The notes under the pieces are model-generated. The model was not told the DNA's origin and ran no database searches. It saw only the letters and a program-made list of their open reading frames with translations. Positions 1 to 8,586 of a DNA stretch of 64,000 nt are shown one piece after another; the stretch's first letter is position 1, and each line of letters opens with the position of its first letter. The stretch spans positions 2,414,001 through 2,478,000 of the forward strand of contig NZ_JAAVJL010000001.1 in the NCBI RefSeq assembly GCF_012863495.1, given 5' to 3'. Origin of the DNA: Pseudanabaena yagii GIHE-NHR1. Lineage in GTDB: Bacteria; Cyanobacteriota; Cyanobacteriia; Pseudanabaenales; Pseudanabaenaceae. The translations under genes and the position numbers were made by a program.

Positions 1-2
1 AT

Positions 3-512
3 ATTGTCGGATTTACGAGTCTATCGTCACGCATGGAACCAATGGAGCTAGTTACGGGACTCAATCAGATTTTTTCGGCTTTTGATAAGTTAACCGAGAA
101 GTATGGTCTAGAAAAAATCAAAACCATCGGTGATGCCTATATGGTTGTGGGCGGTTTACCGATTGCTCGTCCCGATCATGCACAGGCGATCGCCAATATG
201 GCTCTAGATATGCAAGCCTATATGCGAAATTCCCACAGCATTTTAAGCGAATCAATAGAGTTGCGTATAGGCATTAACACAGGTTCCGTTATTGCTGGTG
301 TAATTGGCATTAAGAAATTTATTTATGACCTATGGGGTGATGCGGTTAACATTGCTTCACGCATGGAATCTCATGGTCAAGCGGGTTATATACAGGTGAC
401 AAGCTCTACTTATGAGTGTCTGAAACAAGATTATGTACTAGAGGCAAGGGGAAATATTGAGGTGAAAGGACGTGGCGAAATGATGACCTATTGGTTATTG
501 AGCAAACGATAA
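3..512 (+). CDS. Adenylate/guanylate cyclase catalytic domain protein (5' truncated by window edge)
   Basis: Class III nucleotide cyclase C-terminal part. The frame is open to the window edge and begins with IVGFTSLSSRM, the end of the usual F-A-D-I-V-G-F-T metal-binding strand, so the gene starts upstream and the Met at 33 is internal. Further on, KIKTIGDAYMVVGGLP, the GINTGSVIAGVIG segment and LWGDAVNIASRMESHG are the classical dimer-interface and transition-state motifs (N and R present). The product would make cAMP or cGMP; the substrate-specifying residues cannot be judged with confidence. A strong hairpin follows the stop at 520-579. Family assignment is secure; the N-terminal sensor domains are not visible. 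Confidence 0.93.
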   Translation: MVGFTSLSSRMEPMELVTGLNQIFSAFDKLTEKYGLEKIKTIGDAYMVVGGLPIARPDHAQAIANMALDMQAYMRNSHSILSESIELRIGINTGSVIAGVIGIKKFIYDLWGDAVNIASRMESHGQAGYIQVTSSTYECLKQDYVLEARGNIEVKGRGEMMTYWLLSKR

Positions 513-519
513 AATATTT

Positions 520-579
520 AAGGTCAAGTAAAAGTTTGTTTCTCCACTTCAGTGGAGAAACAAACTTTTACTTGACCTT
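520..579. terminator. 29-bp perfect hairpin between convergent genes
   Basis: Left arm 520-548 and right arm 551-579 are exact reverse complements with a 2-nt loop. It lies between the cyclase stop (512) and the aminotransferase stop (589), so it could terminate both transcripts. Such a long perfect stem is more than a terminator needs. Confidence 0.75.
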
Positions 580-588
580 GAGATAGGG

Positions 589-1767
589 CTAATTTGACGA
601 TGTTTGCAGAAATTGACCGATTTTCATAGCGGCTTTCCTTAATATTTCAGGCGGATATACTAGCGCAAACCTGACATATCCTTCACCATGCTTGCCAAAA
701 CCTGCTCCTGGGGAGAGAGCAATTCCTGTCTCCGCAATTAAATCTAGACAAAATTTGACAGAATCATGGGCATAAACTTCAGGTAATTTTGCCCAAAGAT
801 ACATCGTTGAAGCAGGGCGTGGAATCTGCCAACCAATTGCTTGCAGAGCATCAATCATCACATCACGTCGAGTCTTAAACGTGTCAACTACATGGTCAAT
901 GGAGGTGCGATCGCCTGATAAAGCTTTAATTGCCCCGCGCATAATGCCTTGATATTGATTGAAATCTACTACAGCTTTAATCTGCCGCAAAGCTCTAATT
1001 AATTCGCGATTACCAACGGCAAAACCAACGCGAAAACCGCCCATATTATAGGATTTAGACATGGTAAAAAATTCAATGCTGACTTGGCGATCGCGATCAG
1101 CTTGTAGGAGCGAAGGCTGAATTGAGCCATCAAAGACTAGATCGACATAGGGAAAGTCATGCACTAATGCAAGATTATGATGTTGACAAAATTCCACCGC
1201 AGATTGGAAAAATTCTAAGGAAGCAGTTGCAGTGGTAGGGTTGTGAGGATAGCTCAACACCATCATTTTTGATTGGGCTAATACTGCGGATGGAATATCA
1301 GCAAATACTGGCAAAAAGTTATTCTCAGCAAGTAAGGGCATTCCATAAACTTGACCACTTGCCATGTGAATCCCGCCATAGTGGGAGGGATAGCCGGGGT
1401 CTTGCAAGAGGGCAAAATCATTGGGGTTTAGTAAGGCTAAGGGTAAATGGGCTGTCCCTTCCTGTGAGCCAATGAGCGGTAATACTTCCGTTTCAGGATC
1501 GACAATTACTCCAAATCGTTGTTTGATCCATTTTGCTGCGGCTTCTCGAAAGTCTAATGTACTCCCAAACAGAGAGTAGCCATGAGTACTAGTATCATTC
1601 AATGCTTCAGCGATCGCCTCTAAAATAAATTTATCAGTGGGCAAGTCCGATGAACCCAACGATAGATCAATTACTTGTTTACCTGATGCTTTGACCCGAC
1701 TTTTGGCGTTGTCCATATCGGCAAACACATTGGACTGGAGAGGCTGAAGGCGATCGGCAAATTGCAT
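589..1767 (-). CDS. PLP-dependent class I/II aminotransferase (LL-DAP aminotransferase/AspC-like)
   Basis: 392 residues, full length for fold-type I aminotransferases. Visible marks are the LGSSDLPTD N-terminal substrate strand (about 37-45), SYPHNPT (172-178, PLP-phosphate/Asn contact), HDFPYVDLVFDG (203-214, Asp204 and Tyr207 for the PLP ring) and the SKSYNMGGFRVGF motif with the Schiff-base Lys at 238. Such proteins in cyanobacteria are usually annotated as aspartate, LL-diaminopimelate or succinyl-DAP aminotransferases; sequence alone does not settle the substrate. The ATG at 1767 is the only convincing start. It stands alone and convergent to the cyclase gene. Confidence 0.9.
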   Translation of the reverse strand: MQFADRLQPLQSNVFADMDNAKSRVKASGKQVIDLSLGSSDLPTDKFILEAIAEALNDTSTHGYSLFGSTLDFREAAAKWIKQRFGVIVDPETEVLPLIGSQEGTAHLPLALLNPNDFALLQDPGYPSHYGGIHMASGQVYGMPLLAENNFLPVFADIPSAVLAQSKMMVLSYPHNPTTATASLEFFQSAVEFCQHHNLALVHDFPYVDLVFDGSIQPSLLQADRDRQVSIEFFTMSKSYNMGGFRVGFAVGNRELIRALRQIKAVVDFNQYQGIMRGAIKALSGDRTSIDHVVDTFKTRRDVMIDALQAIGWQIPRPASTMYLWAKLPEVYAHDSVKFCLDLIAETGIALSPGAGFGKHGEGYVRFALVYPPEILRKAAMKIGQFLQTSSN

Positions 1768-1832
1768 AAGACAAGAAAAATCAAGATATAACCAATTTTA
1801 CGTCAACTCCCTCATTCTGGGGGCTATGGCTA

Positions 1833-1862
1833 TTTTCAAATGAGTGTGTACTCATTTGAAAA
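1833..1862. repeat. Perfect 13-bp inverted repeat
   Basis: Arms 1833-1845 and 1850-1862 pair perfectly around GTGT. It lies about 65 bp upstream of the aminotransferase start; an operator or an RNA hairpin are both possible. Confidence 0.5.
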
Positions 1863-1885
1863 CCAAAAACAATCATCATAAAGAT

Positions 1886-1928
1886 ATTGCAGTTGTAATT
1901 TTGCCGTAGGCAAAATTACAACTGCAAT
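1886..1928. repeat. 20-bp perfect hairpin with 3-nt loop
   Basis: Arms 1886-1905 and 1909-1928 are exact complements. It lies in the divergent intergenic region between the aminotransferase and the small gene at 2004, so it is not at a gene end and is unlikely to be a simple terminator. Confidence 0.6.
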
Positions 1929-2003
1929 AAAGGCACACACCACACTTTCTAGATGATTGCGATAACATAGAGGCAGTTGTCGAAATTTTCTGGAGAAAAA
2001 GCT

Positions 2004-2216
2004 ATGGTTTGCTGTAACCCCAAATCTAAACTTGCTAAAGCTGTCAAATTACACCGCAATTTTCATTTCAAAACTGGACTGTTGCTTGATCAAGGTGTCC
2101 GTATCTTTGGTGTGCATAAATTTCCACTGACCAAACCCTTATACAAAGCTGCTAAAGTTGCAGGTTATACCAATGTTGCTCTCGCCAGTATTGCACTTGT
2201 TTTGCTAGAAGACTAA
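2004..2216 (+). CDS. Small conserved-looking basic protein of unknown function
   Basis: 70 residues from the ATG at 2004, preceded by GGAG at 1992-1995; an in-frame TTG at 1977 is less likely. The product starts MVCCNPKSKL, is Lys-rich in its first half, and ends in a hydrophobic stretch (NVALASIALVLL). No family is recognised. It lies 39 bp upstream of an IscA/SufA-type gene in the same direction, so co-transcription and a link to Fe-S biology are possible, but the Cys-Cys pair at the N-terminus alone does not prove metal binding. Confidence 0.6.
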   Translation: MVCCNPKSKLAKAVKLHRNFHFKTGLLLDQGVRIFGVHKFPLTKPLYKAAKVAGYTNVALASIALVLLED

Positions 2217-2255
2217 GATGGCACTTAGCACAATTCGTATATAGGAAAATTTCGT

Positions 2256-2609
2256 ATGATTACATTGACCGATGCCGCGATCGCTCGCGTGAGAAATCTG
2301 CAAAACCAAAGGGCAACTTCAGCACCGTTGCGCCTAGGGATTAAGCAAGGTGGTTGTTCTGGGTTGTCTTACTTGATGGACTTCGCGGAACAATTAGAAA
2401 CTGATGATAACGAGTATGAATACAACGGTGTCAAAATTGTCATCAACAATAGCAATTTGCCTCAGTTGCAAGGTTTAGAACTCGACTATACCGAAGACCT
2501 TTTAGGTGGCGGTTTCCGTTTCCGCAATCCTAATGCTAGCAAGTCTTGCAGTTGTGGAACTTCCTTCGCCACTCCCAAAGAACTTGGAGCACCTGTAGCT
2601 TGTAGCTAA
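2256..2609 (+). CDS. IscA/SufA-type iron-sulfur cluster assembly protein
   Basis: 117 residues, typical of A-type carriers. The three conserved cysteines are present: GGCSGLSY (about residues 32-39) and the C-terminal SCSCGTSF pair. The N-terminal MITLTDAAIARV and the acidic ELDYTEDLLGGGFRFRNPNA segment match the family. A-type proteins accept Fe-S clusters from Suf/Isc scaffolds and pass them on or bind iron. No suf operon is adjacent. The ATG at 2256 is supported by homology of the MI-x-LT N-terminus. A hairpin with T-run follows immediately. Confidence 0.95.
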   Translation: MITLTDAAIARVRNLQNQRATSAPLRLGIKQGGCSGLSYLMDFAEQLETDDNEYEYNGVKIVINNSNLPQLQGLELDYTEDLLGGGFRFRNPNASKSCSCGTSFATPKELGAPVACS

Positions 2610-2618
2610 TCCCCCTCA

Positions 2619-2653
2619 AAAAAAGAAGCCTCGCATTGCGAGGCTTCTTTTTT
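2619..2653. terminator. Bidirectional terminator after iscA-like gene
   Basis: Arms 2619-2634 and 2638-2653 pair perfectly around ATT, with A-tract and T-tract on the two sides. The core GCCTCGCATTGCGAGGC is identical to the one at 10338-10396. The right arm reaches the stop codon of the convergent GFA-type gene. Confidence 0.85.
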
Positions 2654-3047
2654 AAGTAATTTGTTGAATATTTTCTTCCCAATGCTTGCCATCAAAAGGC
2701 ACGATTTCAAAGAGAGACATTGCATCGCCATCTAGACAGCGCACATTTACATCATAATCAATGGGATGCGATCGCGGACGATAAAAGGGATGAATACCAC
2801 AGGTTTTGCAGAAATGATGCTTCGCAATTCCTGTGTTAAAGGTGTAAGTCGATAAGTGATCTTCGCCCTGCAATAGCTCAAAGTCTTCTGGTGGCACAAT
2901 CAAATGCAAAATACCTTTCTTTTGACAAATTGAACAATTGCAATCAAGAGCTTCGTACTTTCTCACGCTCACCCGAAAGCGTATTTTGCCACAGTGACAG
3001 CCGCCTAAAATCTTAGGGCTTGCGGTTGTATTAGTTAATAGGGACAT
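2652..3047 (-). CDS. GFA-domain (CENP-V/GFA fold) zinc-binding protein
   Basis: 131 residues from the ATG at 3047; an in-frame Met 14 codons upstream would add a tail not expected in the family. The cysteine pattern fits the GFA/CENP-V fold: GGCHCGKIRF, then NCSICQKKG, then HHFCKTCGIHPFYRPRS near the C-terminal half. Family members were first described as glutathione-dependent formaldehyde-activating enzymes, but most have unknown substrates and spontaneous hemithioacetal formation has been argued. Here only metal binding can be predicted. Confidence 0.85.
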   Translation of the reverse strand: MSLLTNTTASPKILGGCHCGKIRFRVSVRKYEALDCNCSICQKKGILHLIVPPEDFELLQGEDHLSTYTFNTGIAKHHFCKTCGIHPFYRPRSHPIDYDVNVRCLDGDAMSLFEIVPFDGKHWEENIQQIT

Positions 3048-3122
3048 AATAACTCTGCAATTTAATAAGGACGCAATTTTCGATAGCAAAGCTTCGCCTT
3101 GCTATCAAAAATCTTATTTTAC

Positions 3123-3179
3123 GAAAAAAAACAAAGCTGTAGCGCACGCGGAGCGTGCGCTACAGCTTTGTTTTTTTTC
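3123..3179. repeat. 27-bp perfect hairpin
   Basis: Arms 3123-3149 and 3153-3179 with a 3-nt loop; A-tract on one side and T-tract on the other. It lies upstream of the GFA-type gene and just after the stop (3190) of the minus-strand gene below, so it can terminate that transcript. A smaller palindrome (GATAGCAA / TTGCTATC) lies at 3082-3115. Confidence 0.75.
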
Positions 3180-3189
3180 ACCTTGCTAC

Positions 3190-3729
3190 CTACTGCTTCA
3201 ATAAGTTAGGAGGTACGTTGATTTTGCCTGAATTGTAGTCCTCCCATACTTTAAAAATTAACCTAGCCCTCTTTTCACCCGTTTCTTCATAGGCTTGGAT
3301 TTGTGACCTCAATAACTTTTTCATCAATGGACGCTTGGCTAAATCCAACAATTCCATTAGTTCCATTGCCGAAAAGTTAGCTTCTAAACGGTCAACATAC
3401 TGAGATTCCACATACTTCCACCCAGCAGCCTTGGCAAGCATCTGTTGTAACCATTCACTAAACTTAGTTCTAGTTCCTGTTCCGTAAGCAAGATCAACAC
3501 TGTTCCAGAAAGACAAGTCATACTGCTTGCCGATACCTAATTCAACTAGGAGTTCTCTTGCTAATTGTTTTTTTGATTTGATGGGGACAGTCGTAGATGT
3601 GGGTGCTTGTTGACTATTTTCAGCATTGGCGATCGCTGGTGTTGATATGTAGATAGCCGAGGAAAAAATAGCTAACAAAAATAGGTGCGAGAACTCAGAG
3701 AGTGAAAATTTAGATTTTTTTATATTCAT
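3190..3729 (-). CDS. Secreted protein of unknown function with signal peptide
   Basis: 179 residues if started at the ATG at 3729 (MNIKKSKFSLSEF...), which gives a normal Sec signal peptide: basic n-region, hydrophobic LFLLAIFSSAIYI and a likely cut near AIANAEN. A longer open frame runs to 3945 but its extra 72 residues look like translated non-coding DNA and include a hairpin. The mature part is helical and charged, with KKQLARELLVELGIG and repeated leucine-rich helices, similar in style to DUF2059-like exported proteins, but I do not assign a family firmly. Confidence 0.6.
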   Translation of the reverse strand: MNIKKSKFSLSEFSHLFLLAIFSSAIYISTPAIANAENSQQAPTSTTVPIKSKKQLARELLVELGIGKQYDLSFWNSVDLAYGTGTRTKFSEWLQQMLAKAAGWKYVESQYVDRLEANFSAMELMELLDLAKRPLMKKLLRSQIQAYEETGEKRARLIFKVWEDYNSGKINVPPNLLKQ

Positions 3730-3880
3730 CTCAATTGAAACTAGGAAATTTGTGCAATCACATACTATTTTGAGTTGCGCGATGATGAGAATAGCGATTA
3801 TGGGAATATTTAGTACAAGGTAATGCCAATTCATAAAAATGTTGTCACACTTTTGTGAATTAAAACCCAAACCCAGTAAG

Positions 3881-3925
3881 TTTTTCAAAACTAAAAATAG
3901 CGTAGCCATTTTTAGTTTTGAAAAA
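3881..3925. repeat. 18-bp inverted repeat beside the IS element
   Basis: Arms 3881-3898 and 3908-3925 pair perfectly with a 9-nt loop. It sits 25 bp outside the left end of the IS4-like element, upstream of the secreted-protein gene. Confidence 0.55.
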
Positions 3926-3945
3926 ACCGAGTTTATGAAAATCAC

Positions 3946-5004
3946 CTAAGTACAGGACAAAAATTTAATGGAGTTAAAGAAGGCTTGAGAATTGAGATGT
4001 AAGTCAAAGATGATGTGACGAAGGAAATCAAAACCAAGGCGAAAAATGCTTTTAGGAAGACGACCGTGTTTTTTAGGCTTGAGGGGATTTAGTTGAGCCA
4101 ACCAAAGCCCAGAAGAAAAAGCCCAACATAAAGCCAGAGTAAGCAAAGCAATTAGTTTGGAAAGACGTTCAGGATCTTGAAGATGAGTGGACTCCAAACA
4201 AAAGCCACGGGTTTTAAAGCACCCGAATAAAGTCTCAATAGCCCAACGCTTAGCATAGTCAGCAATAGCCGTATCAGGGTCATGAGTCGTCGCGACAATT
4301 AATAAATCGCCATCATCAAGACGCATAGCGGCTATACGAAGCCAATGGTTCCAAACCTTTCTGGGCTTGGACAATACTTTGGACTGACCAACTTGGAGGT
4401 CTTGAAAACAAATGTCGGCACGCAGTTTTTTCTGCCCGTCATTGAGCAAAGTATTTTTACGGCGGATACGAAAACGGTTACATGGTTCACACAACAAGTA
4501 ATCTAACCAATCCTCACCGACAAACTCTCGGTCTGCACTCAAAAAGTCGATTTTGCGGTCTCCAAATATTTCCAGAAATCGATTACACAATTCACAGCGC
4601 TCACGGGTGTTTGAGTTACCTTTTTTGTCCAGCATCATCCATACCAACGGGAATGCAATACCGTAATGCACTATTCCCAATGTCAGCACATTAAACACGG
4701 TTTTACCGAATTCCCAATCGGTGCGGTCGATAGAAATTACCCAAGGTTCGGGGATTTGCATGACTTTGACGACCATGAGTGCGATCTTTTCATAGTCCAC
4801 TTCAAAGTCTCGAAAAAATCTCTGTAACCTCTTATAGTGTGATTCGACTTTGGCATAACCACTAAATCCTGTGGCAATTTCAGCTAGGTTTACTGTCTTT
4901 ACTCGCATTAGCGCGATCAAGAACATGGACACAAAGGCTAGTCTTGCTCTATTCCATTGCAGATGTTGCTGCAACTTTTCTCGGAATAGGTTAATCTCTT
5001 TCAT
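3946..5004 (-). CDS. IS4-family-like DDE transposase
   Basis: 352 residues. DDE acidic residues are visible in VISIDRTDWEFGK, DFLSADREFVGEDW and the YAKRWAIETLFGCFKTRG segment, which is the Y-(2)-R-(3)-E-(6)-K signature of IS4-type transposases. The ATG at 5004 lies just inside an 11-bp inverted repeat (5005-5015/5036-5046). The last codons are encoded by the inverted repeat, and the TAG stop is not in the element: it is formed by the CTAAG target duplication, read as CTTAG on this strand. The gene looks intact. Confidence 0.92.
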   Translation of the reverse strand: MKEINLFREKLQQHLQWNRARLAFVSMFLIALMRVKTVNLAEIATGFSGYAKVESHYKRLQRFFRDFEVDYEKIALMVVKVMQIPEPWVISIDRTDWEFGKTVFNVLTLGIVHYGIAFPLVWMMLDKKGNSNTRERCELCNRFLEIFGDRKIDFLSADREFVGEDWLDYLLCEPCNRFRIRRKNTLLNDGQKKLRADICFQDLQVGQSKVLSKPRKVWNHWLRIAAMRLDDGDLLIVATTHDPDTAIADYAKRWAIETLFGCFKTRGFCLESTHLQDPERLSKLIALLTLALCWAFSSGLWLAQLNPLKPKKHGRLPKSIFRLGFDFLRHIIFDLHLNSQAFFNSIKFLSCT

Positions 5005-5078
5005 AGGGGTTTTATTTACGATGTGGTTATCTTTTATAAAACCCCTCCCTGCCTACTTTTGCAACTTTTTGTCCTGTA
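3951..5078. mobile_element. Complete IS4-like insertion sequence (1128 bp)
   Basis: Terminal inverted repeats TACAGGACAAAAA (3951-3963) and its complement (5066-5078) bound a single transposase gene. The 5-bp sequence CTAAG is present on both sides (3946-3950 and 5079-5083), the expected target duplication. The flanks also carry GAAAATCAC on each side (3937-3945, 5084-5092). The element sits between the secreted-protein gene and a histidine kinase and seems to interrupt no gene. Confidence 0.9.
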
Positions 5079-5142
5079 CTAAGGAAAATCACTTAAAAAC
5101 TATTCCTACCTTTCGCTATTGATGTCCAAACTTTAGCAGCTT

Positions 5143-7413
5143 ATGTATAAACCTCGCCCTGCCAAGCCACCCAAACATCCCCTGATTTCGATGAGGTTAT
5201 TCCTAATCGCGCCCTTTGCAATACTACTTATTGGAGCGATGGGAGCAGTTGGTTATTTGTCCTTTCGCAATGGGCAGAAGGCAGTTAACGATATTTCAGA
5301 ACAACTTCAACAGGAAATAAATTTTAGGGTTAAGGAGCGCTTTCAGGGTTACTTAAAGGCTCCGCATTTAGCGAATCAATCTAAAGAGCCAATTCGTGAA
5401 TTTTTGCAAACTCTACAGGTTGGTAAATCAGGCTTGGTATTTATACTTGAGCCATCTGGGGAGTTAATAGCCACATCCCTAGACAATCAAGCCATTAACA
5501 AAAATCAAATCAAGGCTCTGGATAGTAAACCTGTCCTAACTCAAAGTGTGCAATCTTTGCGATCGCAGTTTGGTGATTTCGCAAAGATTCAGCAAGCTAC
5601 GCGCTTAGATTTTCAGCTAAATGGCGAAAGGTATTTTCTCGCAGTCTCACCAATTAAAGATGAATACGGGCTGAATTGGCTGGCGGCTGTAGTCATACGT
5701 GAAGCTGATTTCATGGAGCAGATTAACATCAATTCTCGCGATACGATTTTGCTATCGATCGCGGCTTTGAGTTTAGCGCTCAGCATGAGTTTTTTTATTG
5801 CTCGACTCATGTCGCGCTTTGTTCGTGATCTGAACAAGTCTGCTAAAGCAATCGCCAATGGGGAAATGGAGCAGTTTGTAGAAGTAAATGGCTGTGCAGA
5901 ACTGGAAGCTCTGGCAGGTTCGTTTAATCAGATGGCTGGGCAGTTAAAGACCTCTTTTGAAACCCTAGAAAATCGCGTTCAGGAACGCACCAATGAGCTA
6001 GCAGTTGCCAAGGATAAAGCGGAAGTTGCGAACAAGGCAAAAAGTGCGTTTATCGCGAATATGAGTCATGAATTGCGATCGCCACTCAATGCAATTATTG
6101 GCTTTTCTCAGGTAATGCTCCGCACGAAAAACCTATCGCCAGAGCAGTACGAAAACATCAATATCATTCATCGTAGCGGCGAATATTTATTGACACTAAT
6201 TAATAATGTGCTTGATTTTTCTAAAATCGAAGCAGGGAAAATCACGCTCAATCCCCAAGATATTGATTTATATCAATTGCTGGATGATTTAGAAAATATG
6301 CTCCATCTTAGGGCAGTGAACGCTGGCTTGGAGCTAATTTTAGATCGAGGTGATAATTTACCGCGCTACATTCACACTGATGGCGTGAAGCTCCGCCAAG
6401 TTTTACTAAATTTGTTAGGTAATGCCATCAAATTTACCCGTCAAGGTGAAGTGGTAATGAGTATAAGCGCTCTGGAAAGTTCAGAATCTCAAGACTATAC
6501 TTTGAATTTTCAGGTGAGCGATACAGGCGTGGGAATTGCTCCTGAAGAGTTAGATAAATTATTTGAAGTTTTTAGCCAAACCAAATCTGGTCGAGAATCT
6601 CAAGAAGGTACAGGCTTAGGCTTAGCGATTAGTCGCCAGTTTGTGCGGTTAATGGGAGGAGATATTACCGTTATGAGTAAACTTGGTAAAGGCACTACTT
6701 TTAATTTCTCAATTCAAACTCAGCTAGGTAACGAAATAATCGGTGAAACCTTTGACAAGCGCCAAGTCGTTGCCCTTGCTCCCAATCAACCTGACTACAG
6801 GATTTTAGTAGTAGATGATAAGCCAATTAATCGTCAATTATTAGTGAGATTGCTTGCTCCGCTTGGGTTTGACATTAAAGAATCAAGTAATGGGCAAGAA
6901 GCGATCGTCATGTGGGAAACATGGCAACCCCATTTAATTTGGATGGATATGCGGATGCCTGTAATGGATGGTTATGAGGCAACTAAGTACATCAAATCCA
7001 CAACTCAAGGCAATGCGACCGCGATCATTGCGCTAACGGCTAGTGTCTTAGAACAGGAAAGAGCGATTATTTTATCGGCAGGGTGTGATGATTTTATGCG
7101 TAAACCTTTTAAAGAGCGGGCAATTTTTGCCGCCTTAACAAAACATCTAGGGGTGAAATATACCTATTCTGATTCTGCTAATGACCAAGTAGACACTGCG
7201 TTTGATTCGGCAACACCCTTAGATTTATCGGTGATGTCCGACGAATGGCGATCGCAAATACACGAAGTTGCCCTAGAGGGTGATAGTAATCGAGTTACTC
7301 AATTACTTAGAGAAATACCTGATCAAGAAGCCGCGATCGTCAAAGCTCTAGAAAGATATGCTCACCAGTTTCAATTTGATGAAATGCTCGAATTGATCAG
7401 TAGCTTGGCATAG
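5143..7413 (+). CDS. Hybrid sensor histidine kinase (Cache-like sensor-HAMP-HisKA-HATPase-REC)
   Basis: 756 residues. TM1 about 19-40; a short extracytoplasmic sensor 41-200 with the Cache-like [18 protein letters not shown]2 202-222; HAMP 223-275; coiled coil; HisKA with phospho-acceptor His309 in [16 protein letters not shown]; ATPase domain with [17 protein letters not shown] and EGTGLGLAI; receiver 553-670 with Asp602 in [11 protein letters not shown] and Lys654. About 85 residues after the receiver are helical, without an Hpt histidine I can recognise. The REC-GGDEF gene 139 bp downstream is a plausible phosphorelay partner. The ATG lies 64 bp beyond the IS end, so the promoter may be affected by that insertion. 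Confidence 0.93.
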   Translation: MYKPRPAKPPKHPLISMRLFLIAPFAILLIGAMGAVGYLSFRNGQKAVNDISEQLQQEINFRVKERFQGYLKAPHLANQSKEPIREFLQTLQVGKSGLVFILEPSGELIATSLDNQAINKNQIKALDSKPVLTQSVQSLRSQFGDFAKIQQATRLDFQLNGERYFLAVSPIKDEYGLNWLAAVVIREADFMEQININSRDTILLSIAALSLALSMSFFIARLMSRFVRDLNKSAKAIANGEMEQFVEVNGCAELEALAGSFNQMAGQLKTSFETLENRVQERTNELAVAKDKAEVANKAKSAFIANMSHELRSPLNAIIGFSQVMLRTKNLSPEQYENINIIHRSGEYLLTLINNVLDFSKIEAGKITLNPQDIDLYQLLDDLENMLHLRAVNAGLELILDRGDNLPRYIHTDGVKLRQVLLNLLGNAIKFTRQGEVVMSISALESSESQDYTLNFQVSDTGVGIAPEELDKLFEVFSQTKSGRESQEGTGLGLAISRQFVRLMGGDITVMSKLGKGTTFNFSIQTQLGNEIIGETFDKRQVVALAPNQPDYRILVVDDKPINRQLLVRLLAPLGFDIKESSNGQEAIVMWETWQPHLIWMDMRMPVMDGYEATKYIKSTTQGNATAIIALTASVLEQERAIILSAGCDDFMRKPFKERAIFAALTKHLGVKYTYSDSANDQVDTAFDSATPLDLSVMSDEWRSQIHEVALEGDSNRVTQLLREIPDQEAAIVKALERYAHQFQFDEMLELISSLA

Positions 7414-7552
7414 GCAATCTATCACAGATAATTTGTAATAATATTTAAGTAGTTCAGCTTAGGTGAAATTTAAACCTAAAATCGTTGTATTGCTTGCGAT
7501 ATAACCCTTACAGAAGCTGAGCTACTCATTAAGTTATCTCAATAAGTCTTTT

Positions 7553-8545
7553 GTGAATTCAAACTCTTCATTAGAAACTAAAGGCAATATTCTTTTAATA
7601 GATGATTTGCCAGAAAATTTAAAGCTATTAACTGAATTACTTTCTAATCTTGGTTATACGGTTCGTAGTGCCATTAGTGGAAGTAGAGCGCTCAAAAGTG
7701 CAAGAGTCAAACTTCCTGATATCGTGCTACTTGATATCCAAATGCCTGAGATGGATGGTTATCAAGTTTGTCAAGGTTTTAAGGCTGATCCCGATCTCTG
7801 TGATATTCCGATTCTTTTCATTAGCGCATTAGATGAAACCTTTGATAAATTAAAAGCCTTTCAAGTTGGTGGTGTTGACTACATTACGAAACCATTTCAA
7901 CTTGAAGAAGTTGTTGCTCGCCTAGAAACTCACCTAACGATTCAGAGACAGAAGAAACAATTACAAGATGAAATCGCTAAACGTAAGCAAACTGAACTGA
8001 TTTTGCAGGAAGCAAATCGCAAGTTAGAGTTAATGGCTAACTTAGATGGGTTAACGCAAATTGCTAATCGCCGATGCTTTGATAGCCATCTCAATCGCGA
8101 ATGGCAACGTCATCAAAGAGAACAAAATCCTCTGGCACTAATCCTGATTGATATCGACTATTTCAAGCGTTATAACGATAGTTACGGACATCAAGGTGGT
8201 GATGATTGCTTAATTCGAGTTGCCAAAGCGATCGCCCAAGTTCCCAAACGTTCTACAGATTTAACGGCAAGGTATGGTGGTGAAGAGTTTGTAGTGGTTC
8301 TTTGTAATACAGATAAGGAAGGAGCGCTAAAAATTGCTGCTGAAATCCAAACAGCGATCGCCAATCTTGCTATTGCTCACCAAAGTTCAGATGTTCATAA
8401 CTACGTCACCCTGAGCATGGGAATTGTTAGCCTGATTCCCACAGTAGAAAAAAGTGTAGAAACTCTGATTGCCTTCGCTGATCAATCTTTGTATGTGGCT
8501 AAGGAGCAGGGACGCAATCGGGCGATCGCTTACCTTGTTACATAA
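7553..8545 (+). CDS. REC-GGDEF response regulator, probable diguanylate cyclase
   Basis: 330 residues from a GTG start at 7553. Receiver about 12-128 with Asp61 in LLDIQMPEMDG and TKP at 112-114; a short coiled coil (about 130-160); GGDEF domain 160-328. The active-site loop is GGEEF (242-246), catalytically competent, and an RxxD inhibitory c-di-GMP site (Arg233-Asp236) stands five residues upstream. DIDYFKRYNDSYGHQGGD carries the Mg/GTP residues. Expected to make c-di-GMP on phosphorylation, perhaps by the hybrid kinase just upstream. Confidence 0.93.
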   Translation: MNSNSSLETKGNILLIDDLPENLKLLTELLSNLGYTVRSAISGSRALKSARVKLPDIVLLDIQMPEMDGYQVCQGFKADPDLCDIPILFISALDETFDKLKAFQVGGVDYITKPFQLEEVVARLETHLTIQRQKKQLQDEIAKRKQTELILQEANRKLELMANLDGLTQIANRRCFDSHLNREWQRHQREQNPLALILIDIDYFKRYNDSYGHQGGDDCLIRVAKAIAQVPKRSTDLTARYGGEEFVVVLCNTDKEGALKIAAEIQTAIANLAIAHQSSDVHNYVTLSMGIVSLIPTVEKSVETLIAFADQSLYVAKEQGRNRAIAYLVT

Positions 8546-8586
8546 TTACGACATTGTGAGAAGATTGAGCAGTATTAAAAACAGTT

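Noticed and set aside
3730-3945. N-terminal extension of the secreted protein to 3945
   Set aside because: It would bury the signal peptide 72 residues inside the protein and translate a hairpin; the ATG at 3729 is better.
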